DNA of 64,000 nt, taken from positions 1-64,000 of IMG/VR virus record IMGVR_UViG_3300025065_000001; one strand, 5' to 3'. This document shows positions 1 through 7,394 of the stretch, one piece after another (the stretch's first letter is position 1; each line of letters begins with the position of its first letter). The stretch is from a virus. The notes below the pieces were generated by a model. That model did no database searches. It was given only the letters and a program-made list of their open reading frames with translations, and was not told where the DNA came from. Position numbers and translations under genes: made by a program.

Positions 1-646
1 AAGTCGGCGCTATATCTCCTTTGCGGGGGTCGCTGATTATTGGGAGGTCACGGTACTTACCCGACATTCGCGCTTTAATAGCGCTGGGCAAGGTTACTTC
101 TGGGTCATGCTCGACAATTTCAGCCAGCGTCACTGGACGACAGTTCTTAGGGGGGCGAACTTCAAAAGGTCGGCGGGTACCAAAAATAATCAGACGATCT
201 CTTCTCTGGGGTAACCAATGCTGAGATTGGACCGGACAAAAAACGTGAACGTAGTAATCCGGCAACTTTGTCATAGCCTCCATTACCAGAGGGAACGCTC
301 TCATTCCTGGCACATTTTCAACCACGTAAGCATCGGGCTTGCGAATGGCCAAGTGACGCAAAGCATGAAGGAATAAATCGTCACCCGTTCTTACACCGTG
401 AATATCACCTATCGTGGAATACTTGGTGCAAGGGTAGGTAAAAACCATCGCATCGCATTCTTCTTGATTTAACACGAGCTCTTCAGTCAAGTCGCACTGT
501 TGAACATGGTGGCCAATATTCTCGCGATACGTCTTAACCGCGTCGGTATCAATTTCAAAAGACTGGTTAATAGTTAATCCCGCATTTATCAGCCCAATAT
601 CCATCAGGCCAGCACCACAAAAATAACTGTTTACGTTTATTTGCAT
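1..646 (-). CDS. C5-cytosine DNA methyltransferase (Dcm family), 3' part beyond window
   Basis: The 5' 215 codons of a DNA (cytosine-5) methyltransferase; the C-terminus, with the target-recognition region, lies left of base 1. Family motifs are visible in order: motif I FCGAG at residues 9-13 (SAM binding), motif IV YPC at about 94-96 (catalytic Cys; the usual Pro-Cys pair), motif VI ENV at about 132-134, and motif VIII QRRDR at about 170-174. The start is the ATG within GGAAATTGACGATG, the repeated start signal of this genome. Members methylate cytosine within a short recognition site; in phages they usually protect DNA from host restriction. No cognate endonuclease is visible in the window, so it looks like an orphan enzyme. 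Family call is firm; specificity cannot be told. Confidence 0.93.
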   Translation of the reverse strand, partial: MQINVNSYFCGAGLMDIGLINAGLTINQSFEIDTDAVKTYRENIGHHVQQCDLTEELVLNQEECDAMVFTYPCTKYSTIGDIHGVRTGDDLFLHALRHLAIRKPDAYVVENVPGMRAFPLVMEAMTKLPDYYVHVFCPVQSQHWLPQRRDRLIIFGTRRPFEVRPPKNCRPVTLAEIVEHDPEVTLPSAIKARMSGKYRDLPIISDPRKGDIAPT

Positions 647-652
647 CGTCAA
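645..652 (-). repeat. Family entry: TTGACGAT start-site motif, about 35 copies
   Basis: This octamer, usually within GGAAATTGACGATG, marks gene starts throughout the window. Exact minus-strand copies begin (left edge) at 645, 1598, 2040, 2709, 3408, 3701, 3849, 5724, 6220, 7118, 8947, 9388, 12720, 29763, 47482, 51003, 51800, 55930, 56589, 61051 and 61950. One-base variants lie at 4863, 7627 and 52340. Exact plus-strand copies begin at 12814, 14628, 16164, 17777, 22377, 23271, 23949, 29877, 31948, 44010 and 45443. In most, the motif's final AT is the start of the ATG and an AGGA/GGA ribosome binding site precedes it. At 2040, 12814, 31948, 44010, 45443 and 52340 it lies upstream of a separate ribosome binding site or start. 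Copies at 9388 and 29763 precede no gene. Confidence 0.95.
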
Positions 653-672
653 TTTCCAAATTTAAAAGTTAA

Positions 673-1599
673 TTACTCTTGTCTAAATAAATCAGAACCC
701 GACTTAACCGATCCCTTATGGCTGGCACTGTGCTCAAGACTTGGGGCCGGTTCAATCGGATCAAGTGACATTACCTCGGCCAGCGTATCGCTATTTTCTC
801 GAAGCCAATCCAAAAGAACCTCGCGTTTTCGAGCATCCGTTTGGGCTTTTGTCACACTCGGCGCCATTAAGATAGGTAAATCATCTACGTTAAGCTTTTC
901 TAATACGCTATTCGCTCTCGCTATACTCATAACGTGTCCCAGTGAGTTAGCAATAGCGCTACTACCGTCTTCTTCTAAAGAGCCGACCTTGAATTGCGGG
1001 GTAACACGGTATTCACCATCAGGAAGTAACCAACTGAACTCATCCCAAATTTCGAGGAACTGCTTATCTAGCAGAGCTACACGCTCATCGGTAGTTAACG
1101 CTCTGGCAGGTTGAGGCCCCGCTTCCTGAGGGTATTGCTTTGGTTCAGGACGACGTTTGTGAAAACTAATACCCTTACCGTTAATCACAAATATCTCACT
1201 ACGGACCATTGAAAGAATATCTGAATAAGGTTCGGCAAAATCATATCCGCTAAAGGCTACAGGTATCGCGTCCTTGTGTGCTTGGTGTGCATGGTAAACA
1301 TAGTAGCCCAGCTCAACATCCGCCTCGTTGGTGAATGCCGTAATGATTGCATTCGCGGTCTTAGGACAGGTGAGGGGGATTTTCGTAGAGAAACTATTTT
1401 GTGTTATTTCTTCCACGGCAATCAGTGTTTCGTAATTTTTAGTTGAAGCCGGTGTCTTCTTTTCGACTAACTTAAGGTGAACTTGCCTTTCCTCGTAATC
1501 CGTTAAGTTACTCATGGCGTCACCAAGTTTATCTTTATTCCATACAATCATTTGGGCCTGTACTACGGCACCGTTACCTAATTTCAAACCTTTTTTCAT
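673..1599 (-). CDS. Hypothetical phage protein, 308 aa
   Basis: Not recognised. The start is the ATG in the TTGACGATG signal, giving a protein beginning MKKGLKLGNG. It looks soluble: no membrane segment or signal peptide is evident, and the C-terminal 40 residues are polar and low complexity. The first 150 residues alternate short hydrophobic strands, suggesting an alpha/beta or beta-rich domain; a Pro-rich stretch around residues 160-175 separates it from a more helical second half. It follows a zinc-ribbon gene across a GGGGG/CCCCC hairpin and precedes the methyltransferase by about 26 bases, so it is probably co-transcribed with both. Its size and place in the early train suggest a DNA-metabolism or host-takeover role, but nothing in the sequence proves this. 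Confidence 0.75.
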   Translation of the reverse strand: MKKGLKLGNGAVVQAQMIVWNKDKLGDAMSNLTDYEERQVHLKLVEKKTPASTKNYETLIAVEEITQNSFSTKIPLTCPKTANAIITAFTNEADVELGYYVYHAHQAHKDAIPVAFSGYDFAEPYSDILSMVRSEIFVINGKGISFHKRRPEPKQYPQEAGPQPARALTTDERVALLDKQFLEIWDEFSWLLPDGEYRVTPQFKVGSLEEDGSSAIANSLGHVMSIARANSVLEKLNVDDLPILMAPSVTKAQTDARKREVLLDWLRENSDTLAEVMSLDPIEPAPSLEHSASHKGSVKSGSDLFRQE

Positions 1600-1625
1600 C
1601 GTCAATTTCCTAAGTTAATTTCAAA

Positions 1626-1645
1626 GGGGGAGAACATTCCCCCCT
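1626..1645 (-). repeat. GGGGG/CCCCC hairpin, copy 1
   Basis: Near-palindrome of G5-6 and C6 arms around a central AACATT, overlapping the stop codon of the upstream 62-aa gene and preceding the next start signal. One of eight copies confined to the first 9 kb. It could act as a transcription attenuator, an mRNA 3'-end stabiliser or a protein/RNA-binding site; no U-run follows it. Confidence 0.85.
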
Positions 1646-1832
1646 AAATCACGCTAATTATTACTGGTTCACGGTTAAAACATTCCGAGCAGATATTCTT
1701 GCTCGAACCCATCAACTCAAGTTCCATTTCTATCGCACGGCGTCTCGAGTCACTTATCTTTGACTGGCAATTTGAACAATGCGAGTCAGCCTTTGCCGGA
1801 ACAAGGCCCTTTAATCCGTGTAAACTACTCAC
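1644..1832 (-). CDS. Small zinc-ribbon-like protein
   Basis: 62-aa protein not assigned to a named family. Two Cys pairs, CSNC at about residues 19-22 and CSEC at about 48-51, are spaced as in a zinc ribbon, with a charged helix between them. Its start overlaps the end of the preceding gene by 8 bases, so translation is probably coupled. Such small treble-clef or ribbon proteins are common in phage early regions, where they bind nucleic acid or host proteins; the role here is unknown. Confidence 0.7.
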   Translation of the reverse strand: MSSLHGLKGLVPAKADSHCSNCQSKISDSRRRAIEMELELMGSSKNICSECFNREPVIISVI

Positions 1833-2022
1833 CGTGTAAATCTCTATGTGTGCTTAACCGGCCAAGACGAACTTCAACTTCAACCGTTACCGAAAACTTC
1901 TCCGCGATAGAGGTACCAAAGTTATCCGCTTGGTGAACGTTAGAGGCCAAGCACTCAGCGGCACAGTGATTCACACGCTTACCGCGTCGGTGGTCAAATA
2001 GCACTACTGTGAAATATTGCAT
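1825..2022 (-). CDS. Hypothetical protein, 65 aa
   Basis: Not recognised. Starts at an ATG preceded by a clear AAGGAG ribosome binding site; the TTGACGAT motif lies a further step upstream (2040-2047), so here motif and start codon are separated. The protein has a hydrophobic N-terminal strand (QYFTVVLF), Cys/His residues around 19-24, and a beta-rich C-terminal half. It overlaps the following zinc-ribbon gene by 8 bases. Confidence 0.65.
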   Translation of the reverse strand: MQYFTVVLFDHRRGKRVNHCAAECLASNVHQADNFGTSIAEKFSVTVEVEVRLGRLSTHRDLHGE

Positions 2023-2049
2023 GTGATATTTTTCTCCTTATCGTCAATT

Positions 2050-2310
2050 TTAATCGTTAGGTTCTAGGTCTAAATACAACTGCCAGCGAAAACCGGCTGC
2101 AGTTTCGAAAAACAATAACTGGCCTGTTTGGTCGCAGTATTCTTTTCTAAGCGTTTCCTCAAAGGAATCACACTTAATAAAAGTCTTGTCGAACTCCGTA
2201 ATAGCTTCAACGCGGCCATGAAATATCTTCGGTGGCCAGAAACTAAATTCCTCCGAACTTGGCTTACGACACACAATCATGTGGACGTTTTTATTCTTCT
2301 TCTTTGGCAT
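2050..2310 (-). CDS. Hypothetical protein, 86 aa
   Basis: Not recognised. I chose the ATG at 2310 (MPKKKNKN) because a strong GGAGG lies nine bases upstream; a longer open frame exists but reads back through the preceding gene without a ribosome binding site. The N-terminus is Lys-rich, followed by an alternating hydrophobic/aromatic pattern (FSFWPP, FRWQLYLDL) suggesting a small beta-rich domain. It overlaps the upstream gene by 20 bases in another frame, as in a tightly packed operon. Confidence 0.65.
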   Translation of the reverse strand: MPKKKNKNVHMIVCRKPSSEEFSFWPPKIFHGRVEAITEFDKTFIKCDSFEETLRKEYCDQTGQLLFFETAAGFRWQLYLDLEPND

Positions 2311-2710
2311 CTTCAAAGTCCTCCAAACGTTCGTTCCAGTCTTCTTGATACAGTGAGAAGAAAATAGCCTGTAGTGCGGTATCATCCGATAAGCACGCGG
2401 CTTTACCCGCACCACCACAATCGGCATCGAGCGCTCGACTTAATTCATCGGCACAATTGATAGTGAGAACCGCAACTTGAAATTCGGCCTCGGGATCATC
2501 AGGGTCCACCCAAGTTAGATTTTCCATGATGTAGTCGTGAATGGTGTATTTACCTTCAACGAACTCCATCCAGCCCCATTCTTCATCCGCTATGATGTAA
2601 TGAATAGGCATACCCGAACTGACTCTTTCGGGGATGTTGTAGAACGCTATATCCTTATCCGACAAAATCTCTTCGGAGGTGTAACGGTGTGGGTGTGGTT
2701 GGTTACTCAT
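2291..2710 (-). CDS. Hypothetical acidic protein, 139 aa
   Basis: Not recognised. Begins at the ATG of the TTGACGATG signal. The protein is strongly acidic, ending in a run of Asp/Glu, with several Trp residues in the first half and a Cys-containing segment (CGGAGKAAC) near residue 100. There is no membrane segment. It overlaps the preceding gene by 8 bases. Highly acidic early phage proteins are sometimes DNA mimics that inhibit host nucleases or restriction enzymes; the charge is seen, the role is only a possibility. Confidence 0.65.
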   Translation of the reverse strand: MSNQPHPHRYTSEEILSDKDIAFYNIPERVSSGMPIHYIIADEEWGWMEFVEGKYTIHDYIMENLTWVDPDDPEAEFQVAVLTINCADELSRALDADCGGAGKAACLSDDTALQAIFFSLYQEDWNERLEDFEDAKEEE

Positions 2711-2924
2711 CGTCAATTTCCTCTCCAATTTTTCCCGCTTCTAGTAACTTGCGGTACTGCACTACGTTCTCAGGGTTATAGTCCATCAAACCAAAGGACT
2801 TCTCCCCCGTTTCTAAACAAAGGGCAGAGCCATAAACATTTAGGTTTATCGACTCAAGGTAAGTGATAACTTCAATAAGCGTCTTGTTTCTGGGACGCTT
2901 TATCTTCGGCGTGTCTTCACTCAT
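2703..2924 (-). CDS. Hypothetical protein, 73 aa
   Basis: Not recognised. Start chosen at the ATG forming an ATGA overlap with the stop of the upstream gene, so translation is coupled. The N-terminal 15 residues are basic (PKIKRPRNK); the rest is predicted helical and acidic, ending EEIDDE. It belongs to the continuous leftward train. Confidence 0.6.
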   Translation of the reverse strand: MSEDTPKIKRPRNKTLIEVITYLESINLNVYGSALCLETGEKSFGLMDYNPENVVQYRKLLEAGKIGEEIDDE

Positions 2925-3409
2925 ACGTCTACGGCCTCCGCCCAGGCTTTTTCGAACACCATAGAAGGGCAAGTATCATTACACCCTTGGTCATAGCGCC
3001 GAATAATCGCGTCTTCCTGAAAAATACAGTCTACAATTTCATACTGAAGATGCCTTGTTATATCGTGTATCAAAACACTCGGAACCATCTCACCATAAAA
3101 TTCACGTCTACACTCTACAGCCCGTATAATCTGACCCGAAGGACCATAATGCCGACCCGTGTTCCACTCCATACGGCGCATTTTTCTAGACTCATCCTTA
3201 GTCACTTCTTCAGGGTAACAAGACCACGACGTTTCACTCAGGCCAAAGCCTTGTTGTCGGTCAATTTCAGAAACCGGTAGGTCCGCCGCAACATGGTTAC
3301 CATACGCTTCAGCAACGTCATAATCGCTAGCCATCACATTAGGTAAAACAAGCTGTCGGCCCGTATCGCTCTCTTCGAGCACTATTTTGAATTCTTTTAA
3401 GTCGCTCAT
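2921..3409 (-). CDS. Hypothetical protein, 162 aa
   Basis: Not recognised. Begins at the ATG of the start signal (MSDLKEFKIV). It is soluble and acidic, with mixed alpha/beta character and several Cys residues in the second half (CRREF, CIFQ, CNDTC) but no regular Cys-x-x-Cys pair. Stop and next start overlap as ATGA, placing it upstream in a coupled pair with the 73-aa gene. Confidence 0.65.
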   Translation of the reverse strand: MSDLKEFKIVLEESDTGRQLVLPNVMASDYDVAEAYGNHVAADLPVSEIDRQQGFGLSETSWSCYPEEVTKDESRKMRRMEWNTGRHYGPSGQIIRAVECRREFYGEMVPSVLIHDITRHLQYEIVDCIFQEDAIIRRYDQGCNDTCPSMVFEKAWAEAVDV

Positions 3410-3444
3410 CGTCAATTTCCTTCTAGTTAATTACCGGACGTTTT

Positions 3445-3702
3445 TTAAAGATACTTTTGTAAAACCAGAGCGTCTTCGGGTGTTAATACTTGGCAACTAA
3501 TCACCGAATAATAAAATTCCCAGTTCATATCTGAAATTCCCCCCTCCACCCACTCAGCGGTACCATCTTCTAAACTACCGTGACACTCACCGAGAAGCGC
3601 CAAAGCACAGGCTTCATTCTCTGATTCAGCGTGTCGTAAAGTAGTCGCACTTTTTTCGTACTCACCCGACCTAATTTTTAATTTCACCGCATAAAATTTC
3701 AT
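3445..3702 (-). CDS. Hypothetical protein, 85 aa
   Basis: Not recognised. The true start is the ATG in the repeated signal (MKFYAVKLKI), not the longer upstream frame. The protein begins with a beta strand and then a KSATTLRHAES segment and a helix with Ala/Leu. The layout recalls small phage proteins of the type in which a strand-rich N-terminus packs on one helix. It overlaps the upstream zinc-ribbon gene by 32 bases. Confidence 0.6.
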   Translation of the reverse strand: MKFYAVKLKIRSGEYEKSATTLRHAESENEACALALLGECHGSLEDGTAEWVEGGISDMNWEFYYSVISCQVLTPEDALVLQKYL

Positions 3703-3850
3703 CGTCAATTTCCTTAAAGTTACAATAAACTGGCCCTTCATCAGGGGCCATAAAGTCAATTTCTGGGTAGGTAGCAAACTCGCAGTGCTCAACCGTTTTG
3801 TACCCCTCACCTAGCATGGTGCCACCACACTTTTTGCACACTTGGCGCAT
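3671..3850 (-). CDS. Small Cys-pair (zinc-ribbon-like) protein
   Basis: 59-aa protein starting at an ATG in the variant signal GGTTGACGATG. It opens MRQVCKKCGGTM, a Cys-x-x-Cys-Gly-Gly knuckle typical of zinc ribbons, with further Cys at about 23, 43 and 54, so a second metal ligand pair is possible. A GGGGG/CCCCC hairpin lies just upstream, between it and the preceding gene. Function unknown. Confidence 0.65.
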   Translation of the reverse strand: MRQVCKKCGGTMLGEGYKTVEHCEFATYPEIDFMAPDEGPVYCNFKEIDDEILCGEIKN

Positions 3851-3867
3851 CGTCAACCTCCAAAAGA

Positions 3868-3887
3868 GGGGGGGAATGTTCCCACCC
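3868..3887 (-). repeat. GGGGG/CCCCC hairpin, copy 2
   Basis: Inverted repeat with G7 and CCCACCC arms around AATGTT, lying directly after the stop codon of the upstream gene (stop at 3888-3890). Same family as copies at 1626, 4904, 5758, 7152, 7968, 8199 and 8978. Confidence 0.85.
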
Positions 3888-4376
3888 TTATTCTTCTTCC
3901 TGTTCCGCTTCCTCACGCTCCCAGCGTTTTAGTTCACGCTCTTTGAAGGCCAGCACATACTTCATGTACTTCAAGGTTTCCTTAGCCTCGGGCTCATCTT
4001 TGTGTAAGTGCTCAAACTCAAGGTCGGTTTCTGGTAGATAATCAGCGGCATGTTGATATCTTTCGTAAGCTTTACTTGCAAAAACCGAATAACCCAAATC
4101 CCCGATTTCGTGCAACAAGTCGTCGGCAATATCCTCAGCGGTTTCCGCCGCTCGGAAATAAGGCATATCCACATTCAAGTGTTTCTGAATTTTAGGGCTC
4201 ACCGCACCATAACCAACAACACAGGCCGGAGTGCCGCAAGTGTGAATGTCCACAGCTTGGTCTGCGGTATCCCTATCCAAATAGTAATCATCCATCCGAA
4301 AATCTAGGTCAGACGCAACCACTTGTTCCATGGTCTCGATTAATAGTCTTAGCAGGGGAAAATTATTAGTACTCAT
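3888..4376 (-). CDS. Hypothetical phage protein with CGTPAC motif, 162 aa
   Basis: Unnamed family. The start overlaps the stop of the RadC-like gene as ATGA, with GAGGTGA as ribosome binding site. The N-terminal half contains HTCGTPACVVGYGA (about residues 45-58), a Cys-rich motif I associate with a recurrent group of uncharacterised phage proteins; the middle has an acidic helix (AETAEDIADDLL), and the C-terminus is a long charged helix ending in Glu repeats, probably a coiled coil. Translational coupling to the JAB protein suggests the two are made together. Function unknown. Confidence 0.7.
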   Translation of the reverse strand: MSTNNFPLLRLLIETMEQVVASDLDFRMDDYYLDRDTADQAVDIHTCGTPACVVGYGAVSPKIQKHLNVDMPYFRAAETAEDIADDLLHEIGDLGYSVFASKAYERYQHAADYLPETDLEFEHLHKDEPEAKETLKYMKYVLAFKERELKRWEREEAEQEEE

Positions 4377-4861
4377 AAGTCACCTCGTTGAGCAAGAGAA
4401 ATAGTGGGACAGCCTTGGCCGTTGCCTACGATGATGTGATCGAGTAACGGCACATCGATAGCCGACAACGCCTGTTTAATATCTTGTGTCAAACGAATAT
4501 CGGCTTGGCTTGGCTCGGGATAACCCGAAGGATGGTTATGTGCAATTATCAACGCCGCAGCATTCAGCTCTAAAACACGACGAATAATCTCACGAGGGTA
4601 AACCGAGGCTGAGTTTATCGTGCCCTCAAACAGGATTTCACCGCTAATCAAACCATGCTGGGAATCTAGAAATAAGCAAAGAAAACGTTCGCGAGAACCC
4701 TCGCACAGCTGCAATGCACAATAGTCTTTACATGAGCCAGCGTCGGATATCTTAGAGCGGCCATAGAAGTCAGGCTGCTTCTCACGAATGATGTTTAGCG
4801 CTCGAGTGATAGCGCGTTTCTCGGTAGGGGTGTAAGGACCACAATCCGTTAATTTAGTCAT
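4373..4861 (-). CDS. RadC-family JAB/MPN domain protein
   Basis: 162-aa protein of the RadC (JAB, JAMM-fold) family. The metal-binding signature is complete: a Glu near residue 79, His-x-His in AHNHPSG at about 107-113, and Ser118/Asp121 in PSQAD. RadC proteins carry a zinc JAMM centre like eukaryotic deubiquitinases; despite the name no repair role is established, and they are frequent in phages, plasmids and islands, often near anti-restriction genes. The N-terminal helix-hairpin-helix part of full-length RadC is absent; only a short helical leader precedes the JAB domain. The start codon is the ATG three bases after a one-base variant of the start motif. Family call firm; substrate unknown. 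Confidence 0.92.
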   Translation of the reverse strand: MTKLTDCGPYTPTEKRAITRALNIIREKQPDFYGRSKISDAGSCKDYCALQLCEGSRERFLCLFLDSQHGLISGEILFEGTINSASVYPREIIRRVLELNAAALIIAHNHPSGYPEPSQADIRLTQDIKQALSAIDVPLLDHIIVGNGQGCPTISLAQRGDL

Positions 4862-4903
4862 AGTCGTCAATTTCCAATTTTTAAAAGTTAATTACCAAAT
4901 CAA

Positions 4904-4921
4904 GGGGGGAACATTCTCCCC
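4904..4921 (-). repeat. GGGGG/CCCCC hairpin, copy 3
   Basis: G6 and CTCCCC arms around AACATT, 8 bases past the stop codon of the gene ending at 4930 and about 40 bases before the next start signal. Confidence 0.85.
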
Positions 4922-4929
4922 TTCACACC

Positions 4930-5424
4930 TTAAGCGGCGTCTTTCGCTCTTACCTCGAGCATGGCCAGGAGATAATCGGCGTAGCTGATAAAATCGTCTA
5001 GGTATTCACTACCCAGATACAACCACGCAAAGCTTTTGATTTTATCGCGGTCAAGTCCTATACCTTCAGCCGAATACCGGCGAATGTGGATATTGACACC
5101 CAACAGCGAATCAATCATCAACGAGCCCATTTCAAAATCATCCAGCACAAGGCTCACTTCTTCCACCAAGGCACAGATAAACGCAGACTCAATCAACATC
5201 CAGTGCGAATACTCCCAGCCCATTAGGGTTCGAATCTTCGCGTCACGGACACAGTAACCCTCGATTGTGGTGTGTGGCGTGTCTTTGGTTATCGGCTGGA
5301 GGTTATCAATCGAGGCGCGAGAGCCTTCATCTTCACCCTCGATTGTCATAGCCAAACGACCACAGTTTCTCGCCGTATGTGCAACCGCAATCATACGCCG
5401 GAAAATAGGCAGATTTTTACTCAT
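4930..5424 (-). CDS. Hypothetical protein, 164 aa
   Basis: Not recognised. Start chosen at the ATG at 5424 (MSKNLPIF), which overlaps the end of the upstream gene by 8 bases and has GAGGA upstream; the longer open frame runs antisense-free through the neighbour without a ribosome binding site. The protein is soluble, acidic and mostly helical in its C-terminal half, with a conserved-looking WYLGSEY-like aromatic patch near residue 140. It ends in a short Lys/Asp/Ala tail. No domain can be named. Confidence 0.65.
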   Translation of the reverse strand: MSKNLPIFRRMIAVAHTARNCGRLAMTIEGEDEGSRASIDNLQPITKDTPHTTIEGYCVRDAKIRTLMGWEYSHWMLIESAFICALVEEVSLVLDDFEMGSLMIDSLLGVNIHIRRYSAEGIGLDRDKIKSFAWLYLGSEYLDDFISYADYLLAMLEVRAKDAA

Positions 5425-5722
5425 CGTCCGCTTCCTCAGGCTCTTCGAAAGCCGTGAGGTCATACCCCATATCGTAGAGCTCGTCGATAATTTCACCTTT
5501 CCGACGGGCGATAATCTCCTGAAACCAGCCGCCACTCACATTGAAAGGGCCAACACAAATTTTATCAGTCCTGTGAATAGCCAACGGATAATCTCGGTCA
5601 AGATGAACCGTGCCTTGTAAATCACACAACTTTTTCAATTCATCCAAAAGAGAAATAACCCGCACACAATGTTTCATAAGTCTCGAATTTAACATCGTAC
5701 TATTAGTCACTTTTTTACTCAT
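5417..5722 (-). CDS. Hypothetical protein, 101 aa
   Basis: Not recognised. Start is the ATG two bases beyond the TTGACGAT motif (TTGACGATTATG), with a weaker ribosome binding site than its neighbours. Helical N-terminus (residues 10-35), a central strand region, and a strongly acidic C-terminus (EEPEEADDE). Stop and the next start overlap by 8 bases. Confidence 0.65.
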   Translation of the reverse strand: MSKKVTNSTMLNSRLMKHCVRVISLLDELKKLCDLQGTVHLDRDYPLAIHRTDKICVGPFNVSGGWFQEIIARRKGEIIDELYDMGYDLTAFEEPEEADDE

Positions 5723-5757
5723 AATCGTCAAAATCCAAATTTTAAAAGTTAATTCTA

Positions 5758-5779
5758 GGGGGGGGGAACATTCCCACCC
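5758..5779 (-). repeat. GGGGG/CCCCC hairpin, copy 4
   Basis: G8 and CCCACCC arms around AACATT in the 112-base spacer between two leftward genes, about 55 bases after the stop at 5835. The remainder of the spacer holds the AT-rich leader and the start motif of the next gene. Confidence 0.85.
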
Positions 5780-5834
5780 TTCAAATTGCGGTTTTTACCC
5801 CGTTTTGGGTTTTTACATCCAAAGTGCGGGTCAA

Positions 5835-6221
5835 CTATGCCGATTCTCGCGCCGCAGCGCCACCACGAGAAGACTTCTCGGTGAATTCGTCCTTACCTAG
5901 CACCTTCTCCATTGCACCCGCTGAGGATGCGATAGAGGCCGCGCATTCAACACCGCAGTTAAAGCCAAAATCGACCAGTTTTTCAACCACTGAAAAGTCC
6001 AGTTCGAGTTCGCGAGACAATGCTTGAGTACGACGGTACACTTCGCCAAGGTCGTCAGTACCCTTGAGTGCATCCGATTTTCGGTAGAGGCCAATGAGAC
6101 ATTCGATTTGCTTGGCTTTCATCTGCATGACGTATTCAGCAATCTCTCGCTGAGTTTGGCGCATGAGTTCGTGAGGGGAGGGAGCAGTCTGGTTCACAGG
6201 CTGGGGAATGGAATTAGTCAT
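5835..6221 (-). CDS. Hypothetical helical protein, 128 aa
   Basis: Not recognised. First gene of the leftward train after a strong promoter. Start is an ATG two bases past the motif (GGAAATTGACGATATG), so motif and start are in slightly different register from most copies. The N-terminal 20 residues are Pro/Gln rich; the remainder is predicted to be almost all helix, with heptad-like spacing from about 22 to 75 and a Gly/Ala-rich C-terminus. It may form a coiled-coil oligomer. Role unknown. Confidence 0.7.
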   Translation of the reverse strand: MTNSIPQPVNQTAPSPHELMRQTQREIAEYVMQMKAKQIECLIGLYRKSDALKGTDDLGEVYRRTQALSRELELDFSVVEKLVDFGFNCGVECAASIASSAGAMEKVLGKDEFTEKSSRGGAAARESA

Positions 6222-6810
6222 ATCGTCAATTTCCTAAGTTAATTAATCGGCTCACGCCGTAACACCCCGTAGGGCGGATTTCAGTTATACAAGGGCAAAA
6301 TACCCGAGTCAATTGCAATGGTCTAATTTCGACCAAAAACACAATTTGGGTGTGATTCACTCCCACGGTGGTTTGTTGCACGTTGCGACAGTGAGCACCA
6401 CAAGCGAATTCAAATTCCAAGACGCGCAAAGGTTACAGCTCGTCACGCAAAGGTCGTTGGGTAGATCACTGCGACTTGCAGCAAGTCACAAGGAGTAACG
6501 AGGACATTGTGTGTAAATAAACCTCAGGTACGAATTAAATCGAAAGCGAAGTTTTTAAAAGTATACTTCTTAAAAAATGTTCCCAGTAAAATATATAAAT
6601 GTACATTTAATAACGAAAGTTTGTGGGAACATTTTTGTCACCGGCTCTGTAGGCCTTATTCTACACGGCATTGCGAGTAATAATTACCCTCACCGAAGTT
6701 ACGCGTAACTGGTCAAAATTCGCACAGCTACAGGCCGCATTCTACCGTTTTGAGAAATCGCAAAAATGGCTGAGAAAGTTTATGGGAACACAAAACCTAA
6801 GTTATTGTAT
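6222..6810. other. 589-base non-coding region with promoter and 16-bp repeats
   Basis: No convincing gene: short open frames on both strands lack ribosome binding sites and read as low-quality sequence. It holds a leftward promoter (6284-6312) and two of three direct copies of the repeat AAAGTTTRTGGGAACA (6616-6631 and 6775-6790; the third, 6870-6885, is inside the next gene), plus an inverted half-site TGTTCCC at 6578-6584. An AT-rich stretch spans about 6530-6640. This looks like the control region of the left-arm early operon. Confidence 0.6.
6284..6312 (-). promoter_or_regulatory. Sigma70-type leftward promoter
   Basis: On the minus strand: -35 TTGACT (6312-6307), a 17-base spacer, and -10 TATAAC (6289-6284). 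Both boxes match five of six consensus bases and the spacing is ideal. Transcription would begin near 6277 and run into the gene starting at 6221 and the train of small genes beyond it. Confidence 0.7.
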
Positions 6811-6885
6811 CTAGGCACTTAAGTTGGGCTTGTGTGTGACTTTTGAGGGTTCTACACCAGTTTCGCCAAAAAGTTTATGGGAACA
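6616..6885 (+). repeat. Three direct repeats AAAGTTTRTGGGAACA
   Basis: Copies at 6616-6631, 6775-6790 and 6870-6885 agree at 15 or 16 of 16 bases, spaced 159 and 95 bases. The GGGAACA end is the same heptamer found in the arms of the GGGGG/CCCCC hairpins. The pattern suggests operator sites for a repressor or activator of the leftward promoter; no binding protein is known. Confidence 0.7.
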
Positions 6886-7119
6886 GGTGTTAACTGGCTC
6901 TGGAATGTCCGTTTGCGCCAGTCTAATTGCTGTGCTCATTTCGCAAATCAACAACATTTGGTGATGCTTTGCTACGTGTTCTGGGTCTAAATTGCCCAGC
7001 TCCATGACTCTCACACCCTTCAATTCTAGCGTGCCAATCTCGTATTGTAGCTTGCCATATTGGAGGACAACCACTGGCTTAGGCCAGCCAAAACCTATCG
7101 AAACGTTCTTAAATTTCAT
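6811..7119 (-). CDS. Hypothetical protein, 102 aa
   Basis: Not recognised. Starts at the ATG of the repeated signal (MKFKNVSIGF). The first half is beta-rich; a DPEHVAKHHQM segment and a helix follow, and the C-terminal 25 residues are polar. One of the AAAGTTTRTGGGAACA repeats lies within its 3' part, so the gene overlaps control sequence. Confidence 0.6.
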   Translation of the reverse strand: MKFKNVSIGFGWPKPVVVLQYGKLQYEIGTLELKGVRVMELGNLDPEHVAKHHQMLLICEMSTAIRLAQTDIPEPVNTCSHKLFGETGVEPSKVTHKPNLSA

Positions 7120-7151
7120 CGTCAATTTCCTGTAAAAATGTGCTCAAAAGA

Positions 7152-7170
7152 GGGGGAGAATGTTCCCCCC
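7152..7170 (-). repeat. GGGGG/CCCCC hairpin, copy 5
   Basis: GGGGGAGAATGTTCCCCCC, between the membrane-protein gene ending at 7395 and the start signal at 7118. The 275-base spacer also contains a CTAG-type tract near 7383-7397; no gene is seen in it. Confidence 0.85.
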
Positions 7171-7394
7171 TGAAGCCCTTAAATTAGGCTCGGTTTTGAG
7201 GTTAAGGCGAATACCTGTAGCCTTAAAATACTTTACACGACCCTTGTAGAGGTCCTATATTCTCATGCGAGAAGCTTGGATAGAGGCTTGAGGGTTGGAA
7301 TCGGCGCTGCTCCTATTTCCGCGCTGTCAACCCTCGATTCGAATTTTTTGTCCTTTTTTCTCGAACCAAAAACCACCAGCCTCGATTCTAGATT

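Noticed and set aside
6226-6498. Short open frames on both strands in the 6.2-6.8 kb region
   Set aside because: No ribosome binding site or start motif; they overlap a strong promoter and each other.
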